Shown: positions 52,778 to 60,492 of the stretch, piece by piece
Numbering within the stretch: the first letter of the stretch is position 1
Layout: every line of letters begins with the position of its first letter
Assembly (NCBI GenBank): GCA_017453065.1
Contig: JAFTKW010000012.1
Location: 1-64,000 of the forward strand
Length of the DNA stretch: 64,000 bases
Direction: 5' to 3'
Origin: Lachnospiraceae bacterium
Lineage (GTDB): Bacteria > Bacillota > Clostridia > Lachnospirales > Lachnospiraceae
The notes under the pieces: model-generated
What the model saw: the letters and a program-made list of their open reading frames with translations, nothing else
What the model was told of the DNA's origin: nothing
Databases searched by the model: none
Translations under genes and position numbers: made by a program

Positions 52778-53470
52778 ATGAGCTTAGGAACAAATTTACA
52801 ATTTTTAAGAAAAATGAGAAATGGCATGACCCAGGAGGAATTGGCGGAAAAACTTCAGGTCAGCAGACAGACCGTGTCCAAGTGGGAACTGGATGGAACT
52901 TATCCAGAGATGGACAAGCTGGTAGAACTTTGCAATATTTTTAGCTGCAGCTTGGACGAACTGGTGCGTGAGGATATGAACCTGATCGACGAGGCTTATT
53001 CAGATGTGCGCATGGAGACCCTGGAGGGATTTCACTATATGAAGTATGCTGTGGCGAGCACAGATCCCGAGTCAGATGCTATAAATCATGTGAGAGGCTG
53101 GGCGCAGGAACTGAAAATCGCTGAGCCAGAAATCATCGGCTGGGATTGGCCATATCTTTCTCAGGAGCAAATCAATGTCTACAACATGCATGGTTACGAG
53201 GCCGCACTGGTAGTGGGAGATGATTTGCTAGACGACGCTATCCAAGCGGAACTACTTTGGCAGGACAGACAGAAGTACTTGGCCATCACTATCAAGCACC
53301 CTATGGAGGCCCCTTTCAGATTGATTCCAAATGCCTACAAGACCGTGATGACTCACATGAAGATCAACGGCATCAAGGCAAAGTACGGTCCAAAGATGAT
53401 TTCCTGCTTTGAAAAAGAATACGTCAAAGATGGTATAGATTATATGGACGTTTACATTGCAGTAGAGTAA
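52778..53470 (+). CDS. XRE regulator with GyrI-like effector domain
   Basis: A 230-residue transcription factor. Residues 5-65 are a Cro/CI helix-turn-helix (NLQFLRKMRNGMTQEELAEKLQVSRQTVSKWELDGTYPEMDKL). Residues about 75-230 look like a GyrI/AraC-effector (SOUL-like) domain (FHYMKYAVASTD...IIGWDWPYLS...YEAALVV...YLAITIKHPMEAPFRLIPNAYKTVM), which binds small hydrophobic molecules in relatives. It may control its neighbours or itself. Ribosome site AAGGAG. Confidence 0.88.
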   Translation: MSLGTNLQFLRKMRNGMTQEELAEKLQVSRQTVSKWELDGTYPEMDKLVELCNIFSCSLDELVREDMNLIDEAYSDVRMETLEGFHYMKYAVASTDPESDAINHVRGWAQELKIAEPEIIGWDWPYLSQEQINVYNMHGYEAALVVGDDLLDDAIQAELLWQDRQKYLAITIKHPMEAPFRLIPNAYKTVMTHMKINGIKAKYGPKMISCFEKEYVKDGIDYMDVYIAVE

Positions 53471-53511
53471 AATAGACCCTAGGTACTAAGGCAAGAAGTA
53501 GGGGGTGCACC

Positions 53512-54438
53512 ATGATTTTACATACGGGAAATCGAACCGATATACCGGCGTACTACAGCAAGTGGTTTGTGAATCGCTTGCAGGAGGGTGTGGTATGCGT
53601 GCGCAATCCTTACAACCCTACAGCCATAACCAAATATAGACTAGACCCAGAGGTGGTGGATATGATTGTGTTTTGCACGAAAAATCCAGCGCCTTTGTTG
53701 CCGTACATGGGAATACTTGAGCCCTATGGCCAATACTGGTATGTGACCATTACTCCATATGAGGCAGATATTGAGCCACATGTACCTGACAAATCGAAGG
53801 TCATGGAAGATTTCAAGGAACTTTCTGGGCGACTAGGGGTGGAAAGAGTGGGCTGGAGATATGACCCTATCTTTCTATCGGAAAAATATGCCTTAGAAAG
53901 GCACATAAGGGATTTTGAGGCTATGGCAAGCACTCTGGCGGGATATACTGACACATGTGTCATCAGTTTCATAGACCTGTATCAAAAGGTGGTTAAGAAT
54001 TTCCCAGAAGTGAAAGAAGTGGGGAAGGAAGAAAAGATAGCTCTGGTAAAGGCCTTTGTAGAAATCGGCAGAAAATATGGCATGACCATCAAGACCTGCG
54101 GTGAAGGCGATGAATGGGAACAGTACGGCGTAGATTGTAGCGGCTGTATGACACAGGAAGTCTACGAGAGGGCCTTAGGCTGCGGCATCCAAGTGCCAAA
54201 GACCAAGGGAGCCAGAACCGATTGTGGCTGCATCCTGGGCGGAGACATCGGAGCTTACAATACCTGCGGACACTTGTGTAGATATTGCTACGCAAACTAT
54301 GACGAGAAAACAGTAAAATACAACATGAGAAACCATGATCCAAAGTCGCCGCTTCTGATAGGGAATATCACGGCAGACGATGTGGTGCATGAAGCCAAGC
54401 AAGAAAGCTGGAAGGATATGCAGCTGAGGTTGTGGTAG
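53512..54438 (+). CDS. DUF1848 Fe-S protein, radical-SAM-like
   Basis: A 308-residue protein. The N-terminal two thirds resemble radical-SAM barrel strands (VDMIVFCTKNPAPLLPYM, YWYVTITPYEADIEPHVPDK, VGWRYDPIFLSEKY, CVISFIDLYQKV). The cysteine triad comes near the end: C252, C256, C259 in NTCGHLCRYCYANYD, the radical-SAM spacing CX3CX2C, preceded by TDCGCILGGDIGAYN. In ordinary radical SAM enzymes this loop is at the N-terminus, so the barrel may be circularly permuted. The reaction is unknown. Additional Cys at 196, 209 and 212 could bind a second cluster. Confidence 0.85.
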   Translation: MILHTGNRTDIPAYYSKWFVNRLQEGVVCVRNPYNPTAITKYRLDPEVVDMIVFCTKNPAPLLPYMGILEPYGQYWYVTITPYEADIEPHVPDKSKVMEDFKELSGRLGVERVGWRYDPIFLSEKYALERHIRDFEAMASTLAGYTDTCVISFIDLYQKVVKNFPEVKEVGKEEKIALVKAFVEIGRKYGMTIKTCGEGDEWEQYGVDCSGCMTQEVYERALGCGIQVPKTKGARTDCGCILGGDIGAYNTCGHLCRYCYANYDEKTVKYNMRNHDPKSPLLIGNITADDVVHEAKQESWKDMQLRLW

Positions 54439-54566
54439 AGGGGCGGGAAGGGAAATTATACCACGAGTATAATTTACAAGCTAAACAATCCGTGCTATAT
54501 TGACGATATGAAAAGAAGCGGAGCAGGTGGATTATGAATGACCCAGATTCGCAGAAAGGATAAGAC

Positions 54567-54698
54567 ATGGTAACAGTTAGATTTGCTTATTACCTTAATA
54601 TTGAAAGCCGTTATGAATCACTTTCAGATATATATGAAGAGTGGTCTGGTTTCGTGCGCTCATTTAAGGTAAAGCAAAGTCAAAGTATAACTGTGTGA
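54567..54698 (+). CDS. Small ORF of 43 residues
   Basis: ATG 54567 follows AAAGGA at a good distance and opens a 43-residue frame (MVTVRFAYYLNIESRYESLS...) ending at TGA 54696-54698, followed by a terminator. It is rich in Tyr, Ser and charged residues and has no membrane helix. It matches no family I know. The preceding 54439-54566 holds only a 9-codon frame (54535-54564). Confidence 0.45.
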   Translation: MVTVRFAYYLNIESRYESLSDIYEEWSGFVRSFKVKQSQSITV

Positions 54699-54733
54699 AT
54701 ATAAAACTGTAAAAACAGGATACATGGATTATC

Positions 54734-54769
54734 AGGCCGCTTATCTTTTATGAGGTAAGTGGCCTTTTT
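54734..54769 (+). terminator. Intrinsic terminator before tRNA-Ser
   Basis: A 12-bp stem with two G-U pairs (AGGCCGCTTATC with GGTAAGTGGCCT) and 8-base loop, then TTTTT. It lies only four bases before the tRNA. Confidence 0.85.
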
Positions 54770-54773
54770 GCAT

Positions 54774-54857
54774 GCAGAGCTGGCTCAATTGGTACAGCAC
54801 CGGTCTTGAAAACCGGCATTCCTAAAGGATATCAGAGTTCGACTCTCTGGCTCTGCG
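54774..54857 (+). tRNA. tRNA-Ser (anticodon TGA), probable
   Basis: 84 bases: acceptor arms GCAGAGC/GCTCTGC, anticodon stem CCGGT/ACCGG around CTTGAAA (anticodon TGA), a long variable arm (TTCCTAAAGGA), T-arm CAGAG-TTCGACT-CTCTG and discriminator G, all class II serine features. The D-stem has only three pairs (GCT/AGC). CCA is not encoded. Confidence 0.75.
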
Positions 54858-54886
54858 CTACACAAACCATCAGAAAGGAAAGCAAT

Positions 54887-54943
54887 ATGGGATATGAAAT
54901 ATCGGAAAGCGACTATTTGACTATGAAAAACGAAACCTTCTGA
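54887..54943 (+). CDS. Tiny ORF of 18 residues
   Basis: ATG 54887 behind AGAAAGGAA opens an 18-codon frame, MGYEISESDYLTMKNETF, just after tRNA-Ser. It may be a small peptide or a relic; the ribosome site is its only support. Confidence 0.25.
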   Translation: MGYEISESDYLTMKNETF

Positions 54944-54988
54944 GTGAGGACTCCTGTTCTTGCCAGAAGAGAATAGGAGGAAAAAGAA

Positions 54989-55243
54989 ATGTGCAAGATG
55001 CCTGTCATCGATATGAAAAGGACGGGACAAAATATTGTAAATTTACGCAAAAAAGCAGGATTGTCTGTAGCTGATTTGCAGGATGCATTCGGCTTTGGTA
55101 CGCCACAGGCGATTTACAAATGGCAGCAGGGTTTGGCGTTGCCAACGATTGACAACCTGGTAGCTCTGGCAGACCTGTTGGGTGTAACTGTCGACGATAT
55201 TATTGTTACTGACAAACAAATGCAAATTCAAGCGAGTGCATGA
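54989..55243 (+). CDS. Small XRE-family helix-turn-helix protein
   Basis: An 84-residue protein, start supported by AGGAGG. Residues 10-70 are a Cro/CI DNA-binding domain (GQNIVNLRKKAGLSVADLQDAFGFGTPQAIYKWQQGLALPTIDNLVALADLLGVTVDDII). It has no effector domain. It is wedged between tRNA genes; its target is unknown. Confidence 0.85.
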   Translation: MCKMPVIDMKRTGQNIVNLRKKAGLSVADLQDAFGFGTPQAIYKWQQGLALPTIDNLVALADLLGVTVDDIIVTDKQMQIQASA

Positions 55244-55268
55244 GGCGAGTGAATCGTGCACTCCGTAT

Positions 55269-55341
55269 GCTCCATTAACTCAACGGTGAGAGTACCCGGC
55301 TTATATCCGGTTAGTTGCAAGTTCGAATCTTGCATGGAGTA
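55269..55341 (+). tRNA. tRNA-Ile (anticodon TAT)
   Basis: Acceptor GCTCCAT/ATGGAGT (G1-T72 wobble), D-stem ACTC/GAGT, anticodon loop CTTATAT (anticodon TAT, reads AUA), T-arm GCAAG-TTCGAAT-CTTGC, discriminator A. Pair 27-43 is mismatched. Confidence 0.88.
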
Positions 55342-55345
55342 TTAA

Positions 55346-55418
55346 GGCCCCTTAGTCTAAAGGTTAGGACATCGCCCTTTCAAGGCGAGGGTGTTGGGTT
55401 CAAGTCCCATAGGGGTCA
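55346..55418 (+). tRNA. tRNA-Glu (anticodon TTC)
   Basis: Acceptor GGCCCCT/AGGGGTC, anticodon stem TCGCC/GGCGA around CTTTCAA (anticodon TTC), T-arm with TTCAAGT, discriminator A. It starts four bases after tRNA-Ile. Confidence 0.92.
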
Positions 55419-55421
55419 TAA

Positions 55422-55503
55422 GGGTAGGTTGCCTAGCGGCGAAGGCGGCGGACTGTAAATCCGTTACACTGAAACAACGTTGGTTCGAGTCCAACCCTGC
55501 CCA
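55422..55503 (+). tRNA. tRNA-Tyr (anticodon GTA)
   Basis: Acceptor GGGTAGG/CCTGCCC, anticodon loop CTGTAAA (anticodon GTA), long variable arm, T-arm GTTGG-TTCGAGT-CCAAC, discriminator A. It starts three bases after tRNA-Glu. Confidence 0.93.
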
Positions 55504-55527
55504 TTAACGGAAAGAAAGTTAGGCTAG

Positions 55528-55566
55528 AGAAGGGCCTGGCGCACATGCGCCAGGCCCTTCTTTCAC
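55528..55566 (+). terminator. Terminator of the tRNA cluster
   Basis: A long GC-rich stem (AGAAGGGCCTGGCGCA with TGCGCCAGGCCCTTCT) with a 2-base loop and T-rich run. It also faces the end of the convergent SDR gene. Confidence 0.9.
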
Positions 55567-55580
55567 TTTTACATATCCAA

Positions 55581-56342
55581 TTACAATGTTGCACCGAAGT
55601 CAGATACGATTACCTGACCTGTGATAGCACGGGATTCGTCGCTAGCCAAGAACAAAAGAATGTTTGCAACATCCTCTGGCATACATGGACTTACAGTTAA
55701 GTTCATGTGTTTTTTCATCTGGCCAAACATATCCATGTTAAGTGTAGCTGGATCTGTTTTTGCCATTGGTGTGATGATTGTACTTGGGTTAACAGAGTTA
55801 CAACGGATACCAGTACCTGCGAAACGAAGTGCAGTGTGTTTGGTGATACCGATAACAGCAGCTTTACTTGTAACATAAGCAGCACCGCCAGTACCGAAAG
55901 CACCAGCAACAGAGTCCAAGTTGATGATGGAACCTTTATTCTGCTTCATCATTTCTTTTACAGCTGCTCTTGTGCAGTACAAGCAACCCTTTGTGTTAAT
56001 TCCGAGTACCCACTCAAGGTCCTCATCTTCGTAGCAGTCGATAGGCTTAAGGCCTGCTTCCAATACACCCGCATTGTTAACCAATACGTCAACCTTGCCA
56101 AATGCTTCAACAGTCTTAGCAACGAGATTTTCAGCATCTTCTACCTTAGATACATCTGTAGGCACTACCAAAACTTCTCCGCCATTTGCTCTGATTTTGG
56201 CAGCTACTTCTTCAAGCGGTGGTACACGACGAGCACTGATAACAACCTTTGCTCCTTCTTTTGCAAACAATTCTGCAGTAGCAGCTCCTACGCCAGAGTT
56301 ACTACCTGTGATAATTGCAACTTTTCCGTCCAAACGCCCCAT
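55581..56342 (-). CDS. SDR-family NAD(P)-dependent oxidoreductase
   Basis: A 253-residue short-chain dehydrogenase. Cofactor loop TGSNSGVGAATAELFA; NNAGV; catalytic Ser in NLDSVAGAFG and Tyr-Lys in AAYVTSKAA; C-terminal FLASDESRAITGQVIVSDFGATL. The Arg in SARRV after strand 2 suggests NADPH or mixed preference. Relatives reduce 3-oxoacyl chains, sugars or steroids (hydroxysteroid dehydrogenases); the substrate is not evident. Monocistronic. Confidence 0.93.
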   Translation of the reverse strand: MGRLDGKVAIITGSNSGVGAATAELFAKEGAKVVISARRVPPLEEVAAKIRANGGEVLVVPTDVSKVEDAENLVAKTVEAFGKVDVLVNNAGVLEAGLKPIDCYEDEDLEWVLGINTKGCLYCTRAAVKEMMKQNKGSIINLDSVAGAFGTGGAAYVTSKAAVIGITKHTALRFAGTGIRCNSVNPSTIITPMAKTDPATLNMDMFGQMKKHMNLTVSPCMPEDVANILLFLASDESRAITGQVIVSDFGATL

Positions 56343-56502
56343 AATTCATTTACCTTCCTTTGATTAATATCGTCGAAAAAATCGTAATTTCATTATAATT
56401 GTTAAAGTTTTATCAGTCAATGGGATATATGGATCAGTTTACAGAATTTGAATTTTTTACGCCTAAAGAGGGATAATAATAGGTGAAAATCCCCCTAAAA
56501 TA

Positions 56503-56537
56503 TTGAAATACGCCTAAATACGTGGTAAAGTTAGGCG
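56503..56537 (+). promoter_or_regulatory. Promoter and inverted-repeat operator of the fic gene
   Basis: TTGAAA (56503-56508), 17-bp spacer, TAAAGT (56526-56531) with extended TG. CGCCTAA (56511-56517) and TTAGGCG (56531-56537) form a 7-bp inverted repeat flanking the -10 box. ACGCCTAAA also occurs at 56459-56467. The Fic protein's own winged helix is a candidate binder. Confidence 0.65.
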
Positions 56538-56557
56538 AAAAGAAAGGCGGTAGGAGA

Positions 56558-57604
56558 ATGAGAAACTTTGACTATAGTAAGATAAAAGAATATCAATGGG
56601 ATAGCGAAGTACTTGGATTGGTGGCGCAGATTCACGAATTCAAAGGCCGACAAGAGATGTACCTAAGACAAAAGCCGACGACACTTGAGAAGTTAATCGA
56701 GATTGCCAAAATTCAAAGTACCGAGGCATCTAACAAGATTGAAGGAATTGTAACTACCTCCTCTCGAATCCAACAACTTTGTATGGACAAAACTACACCT
56801 CGAAACAGAGATGAAGAAGAAATCATGGGATACAGAGATGTGCTCAATACAATACACGAAAACTATGAGTACATTCCACTTCGACCTTCCTATATTCTTC
56901 AACTGCACAGAGATTTATATAAATACTCTGAAAAAGCTATTGGGGGAAGATACAAGAATACTCAAAATGTGATTGCAGAAAATTGCGCAGATGGAACGCA
57001 GAGAGTTATTTTTCCGCCTGTTGCACCATATGAAACGCCAACTGCAATCGAAGAAATCTGCGAAAACATTAACCGCATGATAGATTCTTGTGAAGTAGAT
57101 GCTTTGATATTGATTCCTATATTTATTCATGATTTTTTGTGCGTGCACCCATTCAACGACGGCAACGGGCGTATGTCACGCCTTCTTACAACATTACTTT
57201 TGTACCGACAAGGCTATGTGGTTGGAAGATATATTAGTATTGAAAGCAAGATAGAAAAAACGAAAGAAAAATATTATGAAGTTTTGGAACAATGTGGACA
57301 GGGCTGGCATGAGGAAAAAGAAAATCCTATGCCATTTGTAAAATACTTGCTAGGAATTATATTGGCGGCATATCGCGATTTCGAGGGCCGTATCAATTTG
57401 GTAGATGATAAATTACCGGCGCTGGAGCAAGTAAGAGGGGCAGTCAAAGAAAAGATAGGCAAATTTACCAAGAGTGAAATTATGGAATTGGTTCCAGCTA
57501 TCGGCAAGGCATCTGTGGAAAATTCTTTAAAGCAATTGACACAGGAAGGTGTAATCGAGAAACACGGAAAAGGCAAAGCAACGTTCTATACCAGAATTGA
57601 TTAA
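56558..57604 (+). CDS. Class II Fic-domain protein with C-terminal winged helix
   Basis: A 348-residue protein; start at ATG 56558 behind TAGGAGA. The Fic motif HPFNDGNGR is intact at residues 197-205, so it should transfer AMP or another nucleotide part to proteins. An inhibitory-helix motif (SNKIEG, residues 58-63, pattern [S/T]xxxEG) lies N-terminal to the core, as in self-inhibited class II Fic proteins. The C-terminal 60 residues look like a winged helix (IMELVPAIGKASVENSLKQLTQEGVIEKHG), suggesting autoregulation. It overlaps the next open frame at TAATG. Confidence 0.92.
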   Translation: MRNFDYSKIKEYQWDSEVLGLVAQIHEFKGRQEMYLRQKPTTLEKLIEIAKIQSTEASNKIEGIVTTSSRIQQLCMDKTTPRNRDEEEIMGYRDVLNTIHENYEYIPLRPSYILQLHRDLYKYSEKAIGGRYKNTQNVIAENCADGTQRVIFPPVAPYETPTAIEEICENINRMIDSCEVDALILIPIFIHDFLCVHPFNDGNGRMSRLLTTLLLYRQGYVVGRYISIESKIEKTKEKYYEVLEQCGQGWHEEKENPMPFVKYLLGIILAAYRDFEGRINLVDDKLPALEQVRGAVKEKIGKFTKSEIMELVPAIGKASVENSLKQLTQEGVIEKHGKGKATFYTRID

Positions 57605-57642
57605 TGAGAAGAAACTTAAGAGAAATAGGGGGGCATAAACAC

Positions 57643-58602
57643 ATGAAAACTTACCAAGTAGGCACCAAAAGATTTGACATCACAGACGAAACCAGGGAAG
57701 AAAAACTGGGACCAAAGACAGGCAACCGCATGGTGGCAGTACGCCTTTATTATCCAGCAACAGTGGTAGATGAGGAAAAAGTAGTACTTCCTAAGAAGGC
57801 TGTAGGCGAAATGTATAAAGACGCGCAGATTGTAACGAGTGAGAAGTTTCCGCTGATCATTTACAACCATGGGTATGGCGCTTATCTAGAGTCCAACAAC
57901 CACCTTTGCTGTGAATTGGCTGCAAGAGGCTATGTGGTGGCAGCAGTAGGACATCTTTATGAAGCAAGCAAAATCACTCTGTGTGATGGAACAGAAATCT
58001 GCGCTGACAAAGAAGCTTCCGGTAAAGTGGTTCAACCTCGCTTCAAGGGAACGATTGCCTCTTTAAACTTGCTGAACCTAAAGGGCACTGCAGAAGAAAG
58101 ATATGAGAAATTTAATGCTTTCCAGCAAAAATATAGCACCTTTTTGCATGAGAGGTTGCCTGAGTGGGCATCAGATGTAGAGGCAGTAATAGAGAGTTTA
58201 AAAAAAGATTACGCCGACCATATAGATTTCGAAAAGATTGGCCTGACGGGACATTCCTTTGGTGGAAATGTTGCTTACTATATGTGCATGAATGCGCCAG
58301 AGAAGTATATCTGTGGTGTAAATATTGACGGCGGTATCTTTGGCAACTACGAAGGCATGCGCATGCAAAAACCATTTCTCCAGATTTGTAACAGAGGAAA
58401 CGAGGGAGTGGTCAGCAGAGCATTGATACATACAGACGCACCCGTGAGGTACGAGGTTTTTGACAAGGTGACACATTTAGGCTTCACAGACATGTCCCAT
58501 TACACAAGGATGAAGGCGGTAAAAGGAGCTTTGCCTTGGAAAAAGATGGACGAGCGATTGGTTGGGCTACATGTGGAATTCTTTGAGGAGTGGATGCGAT
58601 AA
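57643..58602 (+). CDS. Alpha/beta hydrolase, PAF-acetylhydrolase-like
   Basis: A 319-residue hydrolase. I prefer ATG 57643 (behind AGGGGGG) over ATG 57604, which overlaps the fic stop. The nucleophile Ser is in LTGHSFGGNVAYYMC, with oxyanion-side YNHGYGAYLESNNHLCCELAARGYVV and a late His in VTHLGFTDM. The plan resembles platelet-activating-factor acetylhydrolase/dienelactone-hydrolase relatives. No signal peptide. The substrate is unknown; it is probably co-transcribed with fic. Confidence 0.82.
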   Translation: MKTYQVGTKRFDITDETREEKLGPKTGNRMVAVRLYYPATVVDEEKVVLPKKAVGEMYKDAQIVTSEKFPLIIYNHGYGAYLESNNHLCCELAARGYVVAAVGHLYEASKITLCDGTEICADKEASGKVVQPRFKGTIASLNLLNLKGTAEERYEKFNAFQQKYSTFLHERLPEWASDVEAVIESLKKDYADHIDFEKIGLTGHSFGGNVAYYMCMNAPEKYICGVNIDGGIFGNYEGMRMQKPFLQICNRGNEGVVSRALIHTDAPVRYEVFDKVTHLGFTDMSHYTRMKAVKGALPWKKMDERLVGLHVEFFEEWMR

Positions 58603-58613
58603 TGAAATAAAAA

Positions 58614-58676
58614 ATGCAGGGAAATGAACTGCCCCCCAAAAGTTAGACTTCTTGGGGCTACATCATTTCCCTGCAT
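58614..58676. terminator. Large terminator hairpin containing an IS3-end-like sequence
   Basis: A 14-bp perfect stem (ATGCAGGGAAATGA with its complement) encloses a second stem (GCCCC/GGGGC, CCAA/TTGG). The inner sequence CCCCCCAAAAGTTAGACTT resembles the terminal repeat of IS3/IS150-group elements. A- and T-rich flanks allow termination both ways. Confidence 0.75.
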
Positions 58677-58684
58677 ATTGTTTT

Positions 58685-59641
58685 TTATTGAGATGAAGAT
58701 TCGTTTTGCATTTCCCTCAAATCACCATATGCGGTAGGTACATAAGGGGTGGGATTGTAGTCGGTTTTGCTGCTGAGCGTTCCGCCTCCGGTCTCGTTTC
58801 CGAAGATTTCGCCCCATCCACCGTAGTAATTTAAGTACTCGCGGAAATCGTTGTAGTGGTTGGGGGTGTAGAATACATATACCTCATCGGCTTCGTAGAT
58901 TCCGTTGCCGTTTTTGTCATCGCGTGCATACACAAGTCTGGCTGCACCGCGGGTGATAGAAGTGCCATCGTTGTACACTTTTTTCTGATAGTTTTTGCCG
59001 GAAACGGTACCTGTGGTGCCAAGGTCCATTTCATAATATTGCAAATCACCGCCACAGCCGGAAATATCGGGCAAAACGGGTTCATAAGGGTATTTGTCAG
59101 TGTTGCCAGTGAAATACGAATGATTACCTCTCAGATAGATACCCCAAGGGTTGGTTCCGACCTTGGTAAGCTTTTTGGAGGTATAGTTTGCAGGCAAACT
59201 GTCGTTGCTACCGCCGAATGCAAACATGTAGGCTGCCACTTCTTCTAAAGTAATATAGGCTGCGCCTTTGTATATTTGCATAACTTCTTGGCCATAAGCA
59301 TCTACCACAACATAGGTATTGCCATCATCCAAATAATAGCAAGAGGTATTGCGAATCAGCATGCCGTTTTCGTCTGTAGGCTGATATTCAGATATAGTCG
59401 CATATTGGTCTGGCACGAGGAGCTGACCAGATAGCAAAAAGTGCTGCGAGCGGTAACAAGCATCTGTATAGCAGCAAGCAGGAGTATAATCAGCATAAAA
59501 AGCATCCTTATCTACATTAACGTAAGGATCGAAGTCATGCCCGCTACACTCGTAAATCCCATCGGACTTGGCAGGGACTTGCTGGCCACAGCCACATATC
59601 AGCAGACAAATTAATGTCAAAAGTAAACTCAAACGTTTCAT
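58685..59641 (-). CDS. Barnase-like ribonuclease lipoprotein
   Basis: A 318-residue lipoprotein (Cys18 after LLICG); start at 59641 behind AAAGGA. Residues 1-125 are a signal/linker and an extra Cys-rich domain. From about residue 128 it follows barnase: ITLEEVAAYMFAF...LPANYTSKK, then YYEMDLG (Glu204, as Glu73), AARLVYARDD (Arg235, as Arg87) and VYVFYTPNHYNDF (His262, as His102). All three catalytic residues are present, so it is likely an active guanyl-type RNase held on the outer face of the membrane. It follows mgtC by 29 bases. No barstar-like inhibitor gene is seen. Confidence 0.75.
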   Translation of the reverse strand: MKRLSLLLTLICLLICGCGQQVPAKSDGIYECSGHDFDPYVNVDKDAFYADYTPACCYTDACYRSQHFLLSGQLLVPDQYATISEYQPTDENGMLIRNTSCYYLDDGNTYVVVDAYGQEVMQIYKGAAYITLEEVAAYMFAFGGSNDSLPANYTSKKLTKVGTNPWGIYLRGNHSYFTGNTDKYPYEPVLPDISGCGGDLQYYEMDLGTTGTVSGKNYQKKVYNDGTSITRGAARLVYARDDKNGNGIYEADEVYVFYTPNHYNDFREYLNYYGGWGEIFGNETGGGTLSSKTDYNPTPYVPTAYGDLREMQNESSSQ

Positions 59642-59670
59642 AAAAGATTCCTTTTTCAAGTTCATTAAAA

Positions 59671-60360
59671 TTAGTGCAATTCTTCCAAGGATACCATGCC
59701 TTCAAGGTCCGCCATCTTTGCGAGTAATTCGTCTTTTTTTGCCTTGGCAGGCATTTTGACGGTAATTAGCAGAGCGCGGACGTCGAGGTCTGGCAAATAC
59801 TCTCGGTCCAACTGAATGCTTTCAATTTTGATGCCCAGCAAGCGGATGCCTTTGGCAAGTGATCCGATACTGACGGCGCTGTCCACTTCTGCGTACAATT
59901 CAAACCAACGACTGCGTTTGCGAATCTGGTTGTCAAGATTGTGCATGAGGGTCAGGATGAGGAAAATCAGAGGACCACCCATAATGGCTGCTTCATAAAA
60001 ACCGATGCCTAGTGCGAGACCCATTGCGGCCACTGCCCAAAGACCGGCAGCAGTTGTCAAACCACGTATTTTGCTGTTTTTGGTAACGACAATTGTACCT
60101 GCACCAAGGAAACCGATACCGCTAACTACTTGGGCGCCCATTCGTACAGGATCGCCGACGGATACAACTTGATATATATATTGGTTGGTTAACATAATTA
60201 TGCATGAGCCCACACACACCAACATGTAGGTTCGCAGACCCGCTGCGCGGCTTCTCATTTCTCGCTCCAGACCAAAGATACCGCCCATCAGAGCCGCCAG
60301 AGTAATACGCAATGCTATGGATAGATATGTAATTTCTCGTAACTCAATCATGTGATTCAC
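59671..60360 (-). CDS. MgtC/SapB-family membrane protein
   Basis: A 229-residue protein with four to five membrane helices and the MgtC signature (MGGIFGLEREMRSRAAGLRTYMLVCVGSCIIM, then GIGFLGAGTI, GLTTAAGLWAVAAMGLALGIGF). A C-terminal cytoplasmic domain of about 75 residues (ACT-like) follows. MgtC proteins help growth at low magnesium or acid pH and can affect ATP synthase. I see no M-box in the 250-base leader; a TG-C-TATCAT promoter-like element lies about 60 bases upstream. Confidence 0.9.
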   Translation of the reverse strand: MNHMIELREITYLSIALRITLAALMGGIFGLEREMRSRAAGLRTYMLVCVGSCIIMLTNQYIYQVVSVGDPVRMGAQVVSGIGFLGAGTIVVTKNSKIRGLTTAAGLWAVAAMGLALGIGFYEAAIMGGPLIFLILTLMHNLDNQIRKRSRWFELYAEVDSAVSIGSLAKGIRLLGIKIESIQLDREYLPDLDVRALLITVKMPAKAKKDELLAKMADLEGMVSLEELH

Positions 60361-60492
60361 TCCTTATAAACGCAATTTCTTCTTCAAAATATAAAAATAG
60401 AACTAGGATTAGTAATGATAGCATATTTTCGGGAAAAGGGCAATTGGCGGAGGGGTTTACCGTGTTGATTATTGTGAAGGGTTAGGTGAAGG

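Noticed and set aside
54439..55580. Prophage or integrative element at the tRNA cluster
   Set aside because: There is no integrase, no structural gene and no visible duplicated tRNA end; only small ORFs and one XRE protein.
56558..58602. A two-gene Fic toxin-antitoxin pair
   Set aside because: The inhibitory motif is within the Fic protein itself and the next gene is a hydrolase, not a FicA-type antitoxin.
58614..58676. A complete insertion sequence
   Set aside because: No transposase frame is near; only one end-like sequence inside a hairpin is present.
58685..60360. A barstar-type inhibitor beside the barnase-like gene
   Set aside because: The only close co-directional partner is MgtC; no frame of about 90 codons with barstar features is present.
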